Under the pieces are notes generated by a model. It saw only the letters and a program-made list of their open reading frames with translations, was not told the DNA's origin and made no database searches. The position numbers were made by a program, and so were the translations under genes. A DNA stretch of 37,734 nucleotides, taken from assembly GCA_027858715.1 (NCBI GenBank), contig JAQICD010000004.1:1-37734 (forward strand), written 5' to 3'. Source of the DNA: Prolixibacteraceae bacterium. Lineage in GTDB: Bacteria > Bacteroidota > Bacteroidia > Bacteroidales > Prolixibacteraceae. Below are positions 1 to 8,734 of the stretch, one piece after another (positions within the stretch are counted from its first letter, which is position 1; each line of letters begins with the position of its first letter).

Positions 1-108
1 CAAAAAATAATCTTTGGAATAAACTTCGTCTTTGTCTCATTTTTTCTAATATTCAAGCAATTGCCTTTTAAACAAAAAACATTAAATTGTGCACTAATTA
101 ACCTTTAA

Positions 109-301
109 ATGAAACACTAAGGATAAAAATGCAAAAAGTCAGGGCACTTCAGGTGCCGTTTACGGATTAGGCCTTATCGGGGCAGCCATATACTACATTT
201 CGGCAGCCACTGGTTTTTGGATGGGCGTATTGGGTTTCCTTAAAGCCCTTGTATGGCCTGTATTCTTAATTTACGAGCTGCTAAAATATGTTGGTGCGTA
301 A
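109..301 (+). pseudogene. Small two-helix membrane protein, apparently frameshifted near its start
   Basis: An open frame at 113-301 reads a compact hydrophobic protein containing GAVYGLGLIGAAIYYI and GVLGFLKALVWPVFLIYELL, ending KYVGA. This resembles a widespread family of about 60-residue bacterial proteins of unknown function with an alpha-helical hairpin in the membrane. The frame has no ATG, GTG or TTG before its first half; the only in-frame ATG is at 221 and would remove the first helix. An ATG at 109 is one base out of phase and meets a stop after three codons. Removing one base at about 116-120 would join it into an intact 63-residue protein starting MKHKDKNAK. I read this as a real frameshift or a sequencing error. 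The family match is from memory; the frames are seen directly. Confidence 0.6.
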
Positions 302-316
302 TTTAGTTATTGGTCA

Positions 317-1192
317 TTAAGTAGCAATATACGCATTGCCTTCATCATCGGTTGTTATTGAGGTTTGATTGATAAGGTTGCTGTTTTGCGGAATGGGATA
401 AATTACCTCAGCAGATGCCATGTTAATTGGTAAATTGTAAACATCACCATTTGATTTTTCCCAGGTCAGCCCACCGTCATCCGACCGGGCAAAGCACATA
501 TCATGATTCGATGCCACATCGGGCGTTTCGCGCCATACCCAGCTTACAAGAATACGATCGTGGTGGTCGATATGAATTTGCCAATATGCATTTCGCTGCC
601 CTTCCCCATCAATAAGATTCGTTTGTATGCGTTCCCATTTTCTGGTAGAAATTCGATACCAATTTAGCACAAGGTTCCCATTACCTGATCCACCATCGCG
701 ATATGCAAAAAGAAGGTCACCATTACTGAACTTATAAAATTCGGGGTACGAAACCACGTTTTCATTATCACCGGTCATCGACTCCTTTTCGCCCATCTGA
801 CAAGTATAAGGCTCAACAGACCTGCAATAGTTTAGAGGATTGTTATGATGATCCCAGCTCATGTGCAAATATCCGTCGCCATCAACCATAATGCTTATCA
901 CATTATGAGCATCGTACACGTTGCCTTTGTATTGGGTCGTATTAATCTCCCACTCATCAGAATCAAGCGAGCGTTTTGCCAGAACCACATTTGCAGTACT
1001 ATCATAATATGCCACATACTGATAACCACCGGCAGATACTACTGAATTTTTCCTGAATACAGGTGCATTCACACTGGTTTTTGCCCACCCGGGAGCAATT
1101 TCAGAAACTTTTAACTCAAAAGGGTTGGTATTGGCTGAACAGGCAGCAAGAGAAAGCATCATCAGTACCCAAAATAAACTTCGAATATTCAT
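317..1192 (-). CDS. BNR_4-family lipoprotein, ulvan-lyase-like beta-propeller, C-terminally truncated
   Basis: The protein is 291 residues from the ATG at 1192. A longer frame to 1237 adds residues with no signal character. Residues 1-18 form a lipoprotein signal with lipobox LAAC (Cys18), so it should be anchored to a membrane facing the periplasm or cell surface. The body has the BNR_4 pattern: YVAYYD, YDAHNVISI with His96, GYLHMSWDHHNNPL with His116, VSYPEFYKF, and FAYRDGGSGNGN. His96 and His116 are 20 residues apart, the spacing I recall for the catalytic histidines of PL25 ulvan lyases, a family with this fold. Family members are usually well over 400 residues. This one stops right after DDEGNAYIAT, where the propeller should continue, so the last blades are missing. 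It lies 110 bp downstream of the hybrid regulator on the same strand. It is probably inactive, and the substrate is inferred. Confidence 0.7.
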   Translation of the reverse strand: MNIRSLFWVLMMLSLAACSANTNPFELKVSEIAPGWAKTSVNAPVFRKNSVVSAGGYQYVAYYDSTANVVLAKRSLDSDEWEINTTQYKGNVYDAHNVISIMVDGDGYLHMSWDHHNNPLNYCRSVEPYTCQMGEKESMTGDNENVVSYPEFYKFSNGDLLFAYRDGGSGNGNLVLNWYRISTRKWERIQTNLIDGEGQRNAYWQIHIDHHDRILVSWVWRETPDVASNHDMCFARSDDGGLTWEKSNGDVYNLPINMASAEVIYPIPQNSNLINQTSITTDDEGNAYIAT

Positions 1193-1302
1193 ATTTTTAA
1201 ATTTTATATTCTTGCTTGTGCAATCGACAAGAATCATCAGATCTTATATTATTTCAATTTTTAAATTTACAATTTCAACTGTACGCAAAAAAAGTAAAAA
1301 CC

Positions 1303-4300
1303 TTATACCAGTCCATTATTTTCAACATATTCAGAAGGTGTACAGCCATAAAAATCTTTAAAACAACGTGAGAAATAAGAAGGATTAGAAAACCCAACCA
1401 TATAAATAATCTCTGAAACAGTTCGCTTTTTCTGCAACAACAATTTCGATGCAGTTTTTAAACGCTGAGTACGAATAAACTCTTTCGCTGTTTGACCAGT
1501 AAGCGCCTTAATTTTCCGATAAGTTTGGTTTGAACTCAGTCCGAGTTCATTGCTAAGTTTTTCGACATCGAAATCAGAATTATCCATATTCTTCTCAAAA
1601 ACAGTCATCACATCGTTTAAAAATTTCTCATCAAGCGAGGTTAATTCTTCTACTTTAGGTTCTAACACCTGCGATCTTTGAAAACCCAGATGCATTGCAT
1701 CGCGACTTTTTAAGATATTATGTATCTTCAATTTGAGTGATGACATGCTGAACGGTTTATATACATAATCGACTGCGCCGGTTTGCAGTCCTTCTAGCTC
1801 GTTTTCGCGTGTTGTTTTTGCAGTTAAGAAAATGATTGGAATATGAGAGGTGTTAATATCTTGCTGCAATTGTTTTGTCATTTCAATTCCATCCATTTCG
1901 GGCATCATAATGTCGGTAACTATTACATCGGGCACAATGCGTTTAGCAGCTTCGATACCGGCTTTACCATTGTATGCTGTTTTGACTTTAAAATCGGGCG
2001 ATAGACTACTATTGATAAATTCATTCATATCAAGGTCATCCTCAACAAGAAGCACATAAGGTCGTTTTCTGTTTTCAAAAGAAGTTCCTTCATAACTTGA
2101 ATCTAATATTTCTCCCGACTCGATTTCATTTCTCTGATTTTCAGCTTCGCTTTCAATAGTCTTTACTGTTCTTTTAGAAGCGCTTAATCTATATTCGACA
2201 AATTGAGGAATGAAAATTTTAAAGGTAGTGCCTTTACCCAGAACACTTTCAACATGCATTTTCCCATCGTGCAGCTCAACAAAATGCTTTGAAAGATACA
2301 AACCAATTCCGCCAGTACTTTGTGCTCCCCGCTGATTTACCTGGTAAAAACGTTCAAAAACCTTATTTAGTTTATCCCCTGGAATTCCAATACCAGTATC
2401 TTTAATCTCAATATTCAAATGATTTATTCCTTTAACTTGTTCTATCCTACAATAAATTTTTACTTTTCCTCCTTCATCGGTAAATTTGAAAGCATTCGAA
2501 AGGATATTAAAAATCACTTTATCGAACTTATCAATATCAATCCATACATAAATTGAAGGTTGTTCGTATTGAAAATCAAAATCAATTTTTTTAGAATCGG
2601 CAAGACTTTTAAATGAATCAAAAATTTCATTCATTATTGGAATTATATCCACCTCCTGCTGTAAGAGTTCGATTTTCCCCTTTTCTACTTTTCTGAATTC
2701 CATTAATTGATCAATCAGTCGCAACAAGCGATTTGTATTGCGCTGAATAAGCTCAAGGTTTCGGGTATAAATTCCGAACTTTTCCTTTTGCGCCAACATC
2801 TCCTGTAAAGGGCTGTATATTAAGGTTAAAGGAGTTCTAAACTCATGTGTTATATTTGTAAAGAAATGTACTTTGAGCTCATTAAGTTCCATTTCTTTCT
2901 CGTATTCAATTTTTTCAAGATTCGTTCTTGCCTTTTCTTTTACCTTTAATATCGAGAACCTGTTTAGAAAATACATTAGCGTAACGCCAAACAACATGTA
3001 TATAACGTAAGCCCACCGGGTTTTCCAAAAAGGTGGTAAAATTGTTACTTCAATAACCCGTGGCGTTTCACTCCAAACGCCATAACTATTAGAAGCTTTT
3101 ATCTTTAAAGTGTAATTTCCATGAGGAATATTGGTGTAAGTTGCAGTATTACGGGTGCCGGCATAATTCCAGTTGTTTTCATACCCCTCAAGCATATATG
3201 CATACTTAAATGTTGATGTTGAGTAGTATTCCATAGGCGAAAAGACAAAAGTAAACCCGCCAACATCATATTTAAATGTAATCGAATCGGTATAACTAAT
3301 TGCGGTATAAGGTTGGTTTCCAACATATGGGATTTCTGAAATAATTGATTCGTGGTTAATTAATTGCAAATTTGTAATTTCAACCTGTGGTATCTCGATT
3401 CTGTTGCGAACACTATCAGGATGGAACGTAATGATGCCGGTACCGCCCCCAAAGAAAAAATTACCGTAAGAATCTTTCATTGCAGCATTATGGTCGATCT
3501 TTACACGAGAATAGGCCTTATCAAAAAACTCAAAATCAACTTCTTCGTTTGCAAGATTAACTTTAACAATGCCATTGTAAACACCAACCCATAAATTATG
3601 GTTGTCGTCTTCTAGAATATTAAGTATAATATTGTTATTTATCCACGGCTCGACATTGAAGTTTTTAAACTGAACATTGTTTGGTGCTCCATTTTCATCT
3701 TCAATCTTTTTATTCAACCCAGAATTCGTACCAATCCAAAGGTTTCCCTCTGAATCTTCAAATAATACATTAATCACGTTATCATTTAAACTCAACCTAT
3801 CGTTGGGATCGTGATAATAATCCGAAATCTCCTTTGTTTCGGGGTTATAGCAATTCAGTCCGTATTGAGTTCCAATCCATAGTAATCCATTTCGGTCTTC
3901 ACATAGTGCACGTATAGTCATTCCCGACAACACCGAATTTTTCTCTGGCATTTCAATACTTTTTGTCGAAAACGATCCATCATTCAGAGTGCATTCTAAA
4001 ACACCGCTCTCGGCAGTACCAACCCATATGTGGTTATCAGACAACGAAGATTTAGCTAAAGAAGTAACATGATTGTCGGGCAATTGCTGTGCAGATTTGT
4101 TATTAAAAATGTACATTGGTTCAATTACACCATCTTTTATACGATCATCAGCATCAAAAACAAACAATCCGCCCCAGTTTGTTCCAGCCCATAACCTTCC
4201 GTGATTATCGCTTTTCAGGGCAAGTATTTGAGGCCATTTTCTCAATGTTCCTCCATAACTATAATAGTAGCTTATGTTTTTGCCATAGGGCTGAATTGAG

Positions 4301-5481
4301 AAGTCATAAGAAATCAACCCATCGTTGGTGCCTGCCCAAATAGTACCTGTATTTTCTGAAAAAGCCCTTACCCAGTTATTATATACTTCACCATCAATAA
4401 TCTCACGGGTATTATAACGATCAATAATTCGATCTCCTATTTTGGCAATATTTATATATGAGCTCCCCACCCACAACACTTGCGATTTGTCGATATAAAG
4501 TGCTGAAATAATATTATCACCGCTAAAGCTGTATTTGTCATTCAAATCATGCTGGAAAGATGTAAAATAAGCCTGTTGAGTTTGTTTATGCTGATCTTCT
4601 TCAGGCAACAAGAACAATCCCCCTCCACTGGTACCGATCCAAAGGTTGCCATCCCAATCGAACGAAATATGCTCAACGGGATGCCCCGACAAACGACCTG
4701 CCTCAGCTGAGGGTAAATAAGCATTAATCTTTACACTATCTTTGTTATCGTTGGGAATAAGTTTACATAAAGCACCACTCCACATTCCTAACCACAAATG
4801 CCCTTCCGATGATTCGGCGATACAACGGGGAGATGTTCCTACTTTACTTCTCAACCATCGATCTTCAACATTATAAACTTTGTGACTTTGAGTAAGCCTG
4901 TCGAAATTAATAATACCATACCCCGTAGTAAACCAAATATTATGCTTACTGTCTTCAAAAACAGCATAAACGCGATCGGATTCAAAAAAATGCTTTCTTT
5001 TTTCAGTTAAAGGATTTAGCATATACAAACCATCTCCCATGGTTCCTATCCATATATTTCCATCCGTATCTTCAGCAAGCGATAAAATACGCTTGTCAAA
5101 ATGATAGCGTTTAAACTGATTCCGTAACGGGTCATATTTATTTAATCCTTGTGTCGTTCCAATCCATAAAAATCCGTTGCGGTCTTCAATCATCGTAGTA
5201 ACTTCGCGGTTACTTAATGATAATGAATCGTTCATGTCAGGCTGATAAACCACGCACTCATAACCATCGTAACGGTTAAGTCCGTTCCATGTTCCAACCC
5301 ATATGTAACCTGCACGATCCTGCAATATTACATTGGCACGGCTGCTGCTAAAACCATCTTCAATTGAGAGTTCATCAAAATTAAGGTTTATCTGCCCGCT
5401 GGTATTACCATAAAATAGAAAAATAGAAATAAGCAACCCCCAGCATTTGAGTGCAAATTTTGATAAAAAAGAAGCATCCAT
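1303..5481 (-). CDS. Hybrid two-component system sensor/regulator (HTCS), Reg_prop/Y_Y_Y/HisKA/REC/AraC
   Basis: The protein is 1392 residues from the ATG at 5481, which gives a clean signal peptide ending near NTSGQ; an upstream start at 5529 adds 16 residues. Fourteen Reg_prop-type repeats (forms of GxIWIGTxxGL) make two seven-bladed periplasmic propellers over about residues 35-735. A Y_Y_Y domain follows, then one membrane segment near 823-840. The cytoplasmic part has a HisKA H-box (ITHEFRTPL, His879), a HATPase N-box near 990, a receiver with Asp1190 in VTDIMMPEMDG, and a C-terminal AraC-type DNA-binding domain (VGFSNPSYFSRCFKDFYG). In Bacteroidota this architecture senses oligosaccharides and activates adjacent polysaccharide-utilisation genes. 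The only glycan-type gene beside it here is the truncated lipoprotein downstream, and no susC/susD pair is visible, so its regulon is reduced or lies outside the window. Confidence 0.95.
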   Translation of the reverse strand: MDASFLSKFALKCWGLLISIFLFYGNTSGQINLNFDELSIEDGFSSSRANVILQDRAGYIWVGTWNGLNRYDGYECVVYQPDMNDSLSLSNREVTTMIEDRNGFLWIGTTQGLNKYDPLRNQFKRYHFDKRILSLAEDTDGNIWIGTMGDGLYMLNPLTEKRKHFFESDRVYAVFEDSKHNIWFTTGYGIINFDRLTQSHKVYNVEDRWLRSKVGTSPRCIAESSEGHLWLGMWSGALCKLIPNDNKDSVKINAYLPSAEAGRLSGHPVEHISFDWDGNLWIGTSGGGLFLLPEEDQHKQTQQAYFTSFQHDLNDKYSFSGDNIISALYIDKSQVLWVGSSYINIAKIGDRIIDRYNTREIIDGEVYNNWVRAFSENTGTIWAGTNDGLISYDFSIQPYGKNISYYYSYGGTLRKWPQILALKSDNHGRLWAGTNWGGLFVFDADDRIKDGVIEPMYIFNNKSAQQLPDNHVTSLAKSSLSDNHIWVGTAESGVLECTLNDGSFSTKSIEMPEKNSVLSGMTIRALCEDRNGLLWIGTQYGLNCYNPETKEISDYYHDPNDRLSLNDNVINVLFEDSEGNLWIGTNSGLNKKIEDENGAPNNVQFKNFNVEPWINNNIILNILEDDNHNLWVGVYNGIVKVNLANEEVDFEFFDKAYSRVKIDHNAAMKDSYGNFFFGGGTGIITFHPDSVRNRIEIPQVEITNLQLINHESIISEIPYVGNQPYTAISYTDSITFKYDVGGFTFVFSPMEYYSTSTFKYAYMLEGYENNWNYAGTRNTATYTNIPHGNYTLKIKASNSYGVWSETPRVIEVTILPPFWKTRWAYVIYMLFGVTLMYFLNRFSILKVKEKARTNLEKIEYEKEMELNELKVHFFTNITHEFRTPLTLIYSPLQEMLAQKEKFGIYTRNLELIQRNTNRLLRLIDQLMEFRKVEKGKIELLQQEVDIIPIMNEIFDSFKSLADSKKIDFDFQYEQPSIYVWIDIDKFDKVIFNILSNAFKFTDEGGKVKIYCRIEQVKGINHLNIEIKDTGIGIPGDKLNKVFERFYQVNQRGAQSTGGIGLYLSKHFVELHDGKMHVESVLGKGTTFKIFIPQFVEYRLSASKRTVKTIESEAENQRNEIESGEILDSSYEGTSFENRKRPYVLLVEDDLDMNEFINSSLSPDFKVKTAYNGKAGIEAAKRIVPDVIVTDIMMPEMDGIEMTKQLQQDINTSHIPIIFLTAKTTRENELEGLQTGAVDYVYKPFSMSSLKLKIHNILKSRDAMHLGFQRSQVLEPKVEELTSLDEKFLNDVMTVFEKNMDNSDFDVEKLSNELGLSSNQTYRKIKALTGQTAKEFIRTQRLKTASKLLLQKKRTVSEIIYMVGFSNPSYFSRCFKDFYGCTPSEYVENNGLV

Positions 5482-5599
5482 AACGTGCGATAAAAACTTC
5501 AATTTGCGACACTCACTTAACATGCACATATTAATAATTTGATTTAAAACATGATAATGTATAATATTGCATCCACCTTTTGATGAATGATTATATCCC

Positions 5600-5607
5600 C
5601 AAAGATA
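5600..5607 (-). promoter_or_regulatory. Possible -7 box for the HTCS gene
   Basis: Read on the minus strand this is TATCTTTG, an exact match to the Bacteroidota -7 consensus TAnnTTTG, about 120 bp upstream of the HTCS start. No good TTTG -33 element is found at the usual distance, so support is weak. Confidence 0.3.
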
Positions 5608-5638
5608 CCAAAACCATTGAAAGTTTATAATAAACTGA

Positions 5639-5880
5639 GATATTCGACCTGTATATAAGAGATATTCCGGTGTTATTGTTGATCTTTTTATCGATCATTT
5701 TTTAGCATCTAACTGGTGCAAGTTTTCAGAAAGCAAACTTGACTGGCACTCAAAATGGGCTTATGCAGCCATGTTGAAAAATTACAATAGCCTACCTACC
5801 CGCGTACAACAATTTATTCCATACCTCATTCAGCATCGAAGATTACAATCGTATGCAAGCATTGATAGGTTGAAAATGTT
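5639..5880 (+). pseudogene. acpH: Remnant of ACP phosphodiesterase (AcpH family), middle portion only
   Basis: The plus strand between the two leftward genes carries 80 codons without a stop that read like the central part of acyl-carrier-protein phosphodiesterase. Recognisable pieces are RPVYKRYSGVIVDLFIDHFL, then ASNW, and later LPTRVQQFIPYLI and LQSYASIDRLKM. These align in order with the E. coli protein (LDVMWDHFL then HW, and later the LP...FINLNNYL region). AcpH removes phosphopantetheine from ACP and is normally about 195 residues. Here the N-terminal third, which should hold metal ligands, is cut off by a stop at 5636-5638, and the frame runs into the tail of the aminomutase gene after about 5880. 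No usable start codon precedes the conserved part. The segment at 5590-5638 may hold more of the gene in other frames, broken by stops. Confidence 0.75.
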
Positions 5881-5882
5881 AT

Positions 5883-7214
5883 TTATTCTACGCCTTCGCT
5901 GTGTTCCAAATCATGTTGGCTATTGCGCATTTCATTAAATTCTTTAATAAAAAAGAATTCCTTTTCTCCGAAAGCAGGCTCTAAATCATTAATCCACAAT
6001 GCCTCTGGATTATACTTTGCAAAGAAAATATGATTTACCCACTCGGGATTACGTGCCTGAATAAAGCGCATCACAAAAACTTTTTCGCCTGTCACTTCAG
6101 TCACCCCTAACATATGAATTTTACCGGGATCGCTTGACATACTCGGACCACGAACAGTACGACAAATACCACTTACATGAGTATATGCATCGTTGTATAT
6201 TTTAATAGCTTTATCGAGCGTAACAGCAAAATAATCCTGTGCTCCGGTATCACGTGCAACAAACATGTAATAAGGAATAAGCCCCATGTTAACCTGCTTA
6301 CTCCACATTTCGCCCCACACTTCACCATCGGCATTAATATGATTCAATACAGGAGATTGAGTACGTATTTGGGCACCTGTAGATAAAATACGATTAATTG
6401 CATCGCTTACTGCTTTTGTATCAAGCGCTCTTGGATGGTTAAAATGCGCCATAACACTGATATTGATACCTTTTTTCACTGTTTTCTCAAACAGCTTGAT
6501 TAAATCGTCGGCATCATCATCAGTTGTAAAACGATAAGGCCAGTATGACAAAGCCTTAGTTCCGATACGTATTGTTTTAAGGTTAGGAATATCAGCATCG
6601 AGCAATTCATTAAAATAGTACTCGAAAAACTTTGATTTCATGACACCTGGATCTCCACCGGTAAACAACACATCGGTAATCTCGGGATGAGCTTTTAGGT
6701 ATTTTACCATCAGGTCTGCTTCTTTCATGGCAAATCTGAAATCGTTCATTGCAAACTGAGGCCACCTGAAACAAAATGTACAGTATGCATGGCATGTTTG
6801 TCCCTGACTTGGAAAAAACAACATGGTTTCATCGTACTTATGTTGTATGCCAGTTAACGGCTCTCCTTCAAATTCAGGAACATTATATTGTTGTCCCGCA
6901 GGGTTTGGATTTAAGGACAAACGAATGCGGTCAATTTCAGCATTCAAGGTTGGTCGATCTGTCTTTTCGTCAAGCAGTTTTTTTATTGAATTAAAATGCT
7001 CGGGAATTAACATATCTCTTTGTGGAAAATTCAGAATAAAGAAAGGATCTTCTTCAAAATTATTCCAGTCGATTAATTCGTCAACTATGTAATTACTTAC
7101 TTTAAATGGCAAAACATTACCAACCACTTCAATATTATTCTTTTGCTCATCGCTAAGTTTATCTAGTTGTGGTATTGACCTGAAATTATTTAATGTGTAT
7201 GCTTTGTATTTCAT
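5883..7214 (-). CDS. Lysine 2,3-aminomutase-like radical SAM protein (KamA family)
   Basis: The protein is 443 residues. The ATG at 7214 is preferred over a TTG at 7232 because GGGA lies just upstream at suitable spacing. The radical SAM cluster motif CHAYCTFC is present (Cys141, Cys145, Cys148), followed by FRW and the SAM-binding GGDPG, so a [4Fe-4S] cluster and S-adenosylmethionine are expected. KamA enzymes also need PLP and shift the alpha-amino group of lysine to the beta carbon. Near the C-terminus an Asp in FVARD and the Asp-Pro-Gly-Lys of SSDPGKIHML match the substrate aspartates and PLP lysine, but the Gly-rich loop between the last Asp and Lys is shorter than in classical KamA. The exact substrate is therefore uncertain (lysine, or another amino acid such as glutamate). 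No acetyltransferase (ablB) lies next to it. It is a single-gene unit. Confidence 0.85.
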   Translation of the reverse strand: MKYKAYTLNNFRSIPQLDKLSDEQKNNIEVVGNVLPFKVSNYIVDELIDWNNFEEDPFFILNFPQRDMLIPEHFNSIKKLLDEKTDRPTLNAEIDRIRLSLNPNPAGQQYNVPEFEGEPLTGIQHKYDETMLFFPSQGQTCHAYCTFCFRWPQFAMNDFRFAMKEADLMVKYLKAHPEITDVLFTGGDPGVMKSKFFEYYFNELLDADIPNLKTIRIGTKALSYWPYRFTTDDDADDLIKLFEKTVKKGINISVMAHFNHPRALDTKAVSDAINRILSTGAQIRTQSPVLNHINADGEVWGEMWSKQVNMGLIPYYMFVARDTGAQDYFAVTLDKAIKIYNDAYTHVSGICRTVRGPSMSSDPGKIHMLGVTEVTGEKVFVMRFIQARNPEWVNHIFFAKYNPEALWINDLEPAFGEKEFFFIKEFNEMRNSQHDLEHSEGVE

Positions 7215-7241
7215 AATTATTCCCTTTTTCAAAAAAGCTCA

Positions 7242-7258
7242 CAAAATTAACAAATTTA
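7242..7258 (-). promoter_or_regulatory. Possible -7 boxes for the aminomutase gene
   Basis: Two neighbouring minus-strand matches to TAnnTTTG occur here (TAATTTTG at 7242-7249 and TAAATTTG at 7251-7258), 28-44 bp upstream of the ATG at 7214. The region is AT-rich and neither box has a well-placed TTTG partner, so this is tentative. Confidence 0.35.
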
Positions 7259-7304
7259 ACTGTCAAAAAAAATGACGACCGTTACTTAAACGTTATTAAT
7301 ATTT

Positions 7305-8732
7305 TTAGTGCAATTGCTCAAGTCGGCTTGCATCTAACTTTAAGAAAACAAACAAAAGAGCAGTAAAAAACCACAGTGATGAACCACCATAACTAAAAAA
7401 AGGCAACGGGATACCAATAACCGGGGCAAGTCCAATGGTCATCCCAATATTTATAGCAAAATGGAAAAAGATAACTGAAGCAACACTATATCCAAAAACA
7501 CGGCTAAAAACTGAACGCTGCCTCTCAGCCAAACGTATTAAACGAATTAGAAGCGTTAAAAAAATAAGAATTACGAACGAAGTTCCTGCAAATCCCCATT
7601 CTTCACCTACAGTACAAAAAATGAAATCGGTGCTTTGCTCAGGCACAAAATCGTATTTGGTTTGTGTTCCCTGTAAAAAACCCTTGCCGGTAAGGCCGCC
7701 CGATCCGATAGCGATTTTCGACTGGTTCACATTATAGCCGGCTCCCAACGGATCTGACTCAATACCCAAAAAATTATTTATTCGTGCTTGTTGATGTGAC
7801 TCCAGTACATTATCAAAAACGAAATCAACACTAAAAGTTAATGCTACAGAAACAACAAACAACGAAACGACAAGTGCGGCCTGTGGTATCCTTTTAATTA
7901 GCGATATAATAAGTAAAACCAACGAAGCACCTACGGAAGTACGGAGTAATAAATAATAAAAATCAGTTTCACCATCAACAAATAGATAGGTAAATAACCA
8001 CACAAAAAAGGCTGACACCAAAAATACTCCGACAATATATAAAAAATCGCGCAGCCGCTTTCTGATGATCAAATTAGCAAACAGTGCAAGCGAAATAACA
8101 ATTATAAGCAGGGAAAGTGGAGGTAGAACCAATGTTAAAATAAACAGAACTGATACCAGCAATATAAAAAACAGAATAAGCCCAGAGAGGCCTTCCCTGA
8201 ACAAAGGGATTATAAATACAAAAAACACCAATGCCGACCCGGTATCATTTTGCATAAAGATTAACCCCACTGGCAGCAATATAAGCAACACAAGTTGCAC
8301 TAATTTTAGCATATTTTTAAAACTAAAATTATATGAACTAACTGTTTTAGCTAAAACCAAAGCTGTTCCCAGCTTGGCAAATTCAGCAGGCTGTATTGCA
8401 AAACTACCAATCATCAGCCACGATTTAGATCCATTTATCTCGCGTCCGAAAAACAACACAGCAATCAACAAAATAATAAATATGATATAAATCACATGGC
8501 TAAAGCTCACGTAGAACTTACTATCTATTAGTAATATAAAAAAGGCTAAGACAGTACTAAATCCTATCCACATGATTTGCTTCCCATAACGCTGAGACAA
8601 ATCAAAGATATTGCTATGCATTTCATCATAAACGGCAGAATAAATATTCAGCCAGCCTGCCACAACAATTATCACATACAACAATATTGTAAGCCAGTCG
8701 AGTTTATTCCATATTTGAATTCGCCGTGCCAA
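7305..8732 (-). CDS. rodA: Rod-shape SEDS peptidoglycan polymerase RodA
   Basis: This 475-residue multi-pass membrane protein belongs to the FtsW/RodA/SpoVE family. RodA is the glycosyltransferase of the elongasome and polymerises lipid II together with PBP2. Diagnostic segments are GSKSWL and QPAEFAKLG in the N-terminal half, QNDTGSALV, ARINNFLG, AIGSGGLTGKGF with PEQSTDFIF (the long periplasmic loop before the last helices), and the C-terminal IPLPFFSYGGSSL. It is about 100 residues longer than E. coli RodA because of extra membrane segments in the middle (about 185-290), as I recall for Bacteroidota homologues. It is the last gene of the purH-mreBCD-mrdA operon, two bases after the mrdA stop, which fits tight co-expression with its partner transpeptidase. 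Confidence 0.97.
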   Translation of the reverse strand: MARRIQIWNKLDWLTILLYVIIVVAGWLNIYSAVYDEMHSNIFDLSQRYGKQIMWIGFSTVLAFFILLIDSKFYVSFSHVIYIIFIILLIAVLFFGREINGSKSWLMIGSFAIQPAEFAKLGTALVLAKTVSSYNFSFKNMLKLVQLVLLILLPVGLIFMQNDTGSALVFFVFIIPLFREGLSGLILFFILLVSVLFILTLVLPPLSLLIIVISLALFANLIIRKRLRDFLYIVGVFLVSAFFVWLFTYLFVDGETDFYYLLLRTSVGASLVLLIISLIKRIPQAALVVSLFVVSVALTFSVDFVFDNVLESHQQARINNFLGIESDPLGAGYNVNQSKIAIGSGGLTGKGFLQGTQTKYDFVPEQSTDFIFCTVGEEWGFAGTSFVILIFLTLLIRLIRLAERQRSVFSRVFGYSVASVIFFHFAINIGMTIGLAPVIGIPLPFFSYGGSSLWFFTALLFVFLKLDASRLEQLH

Positions 8733-8734
8733 TT

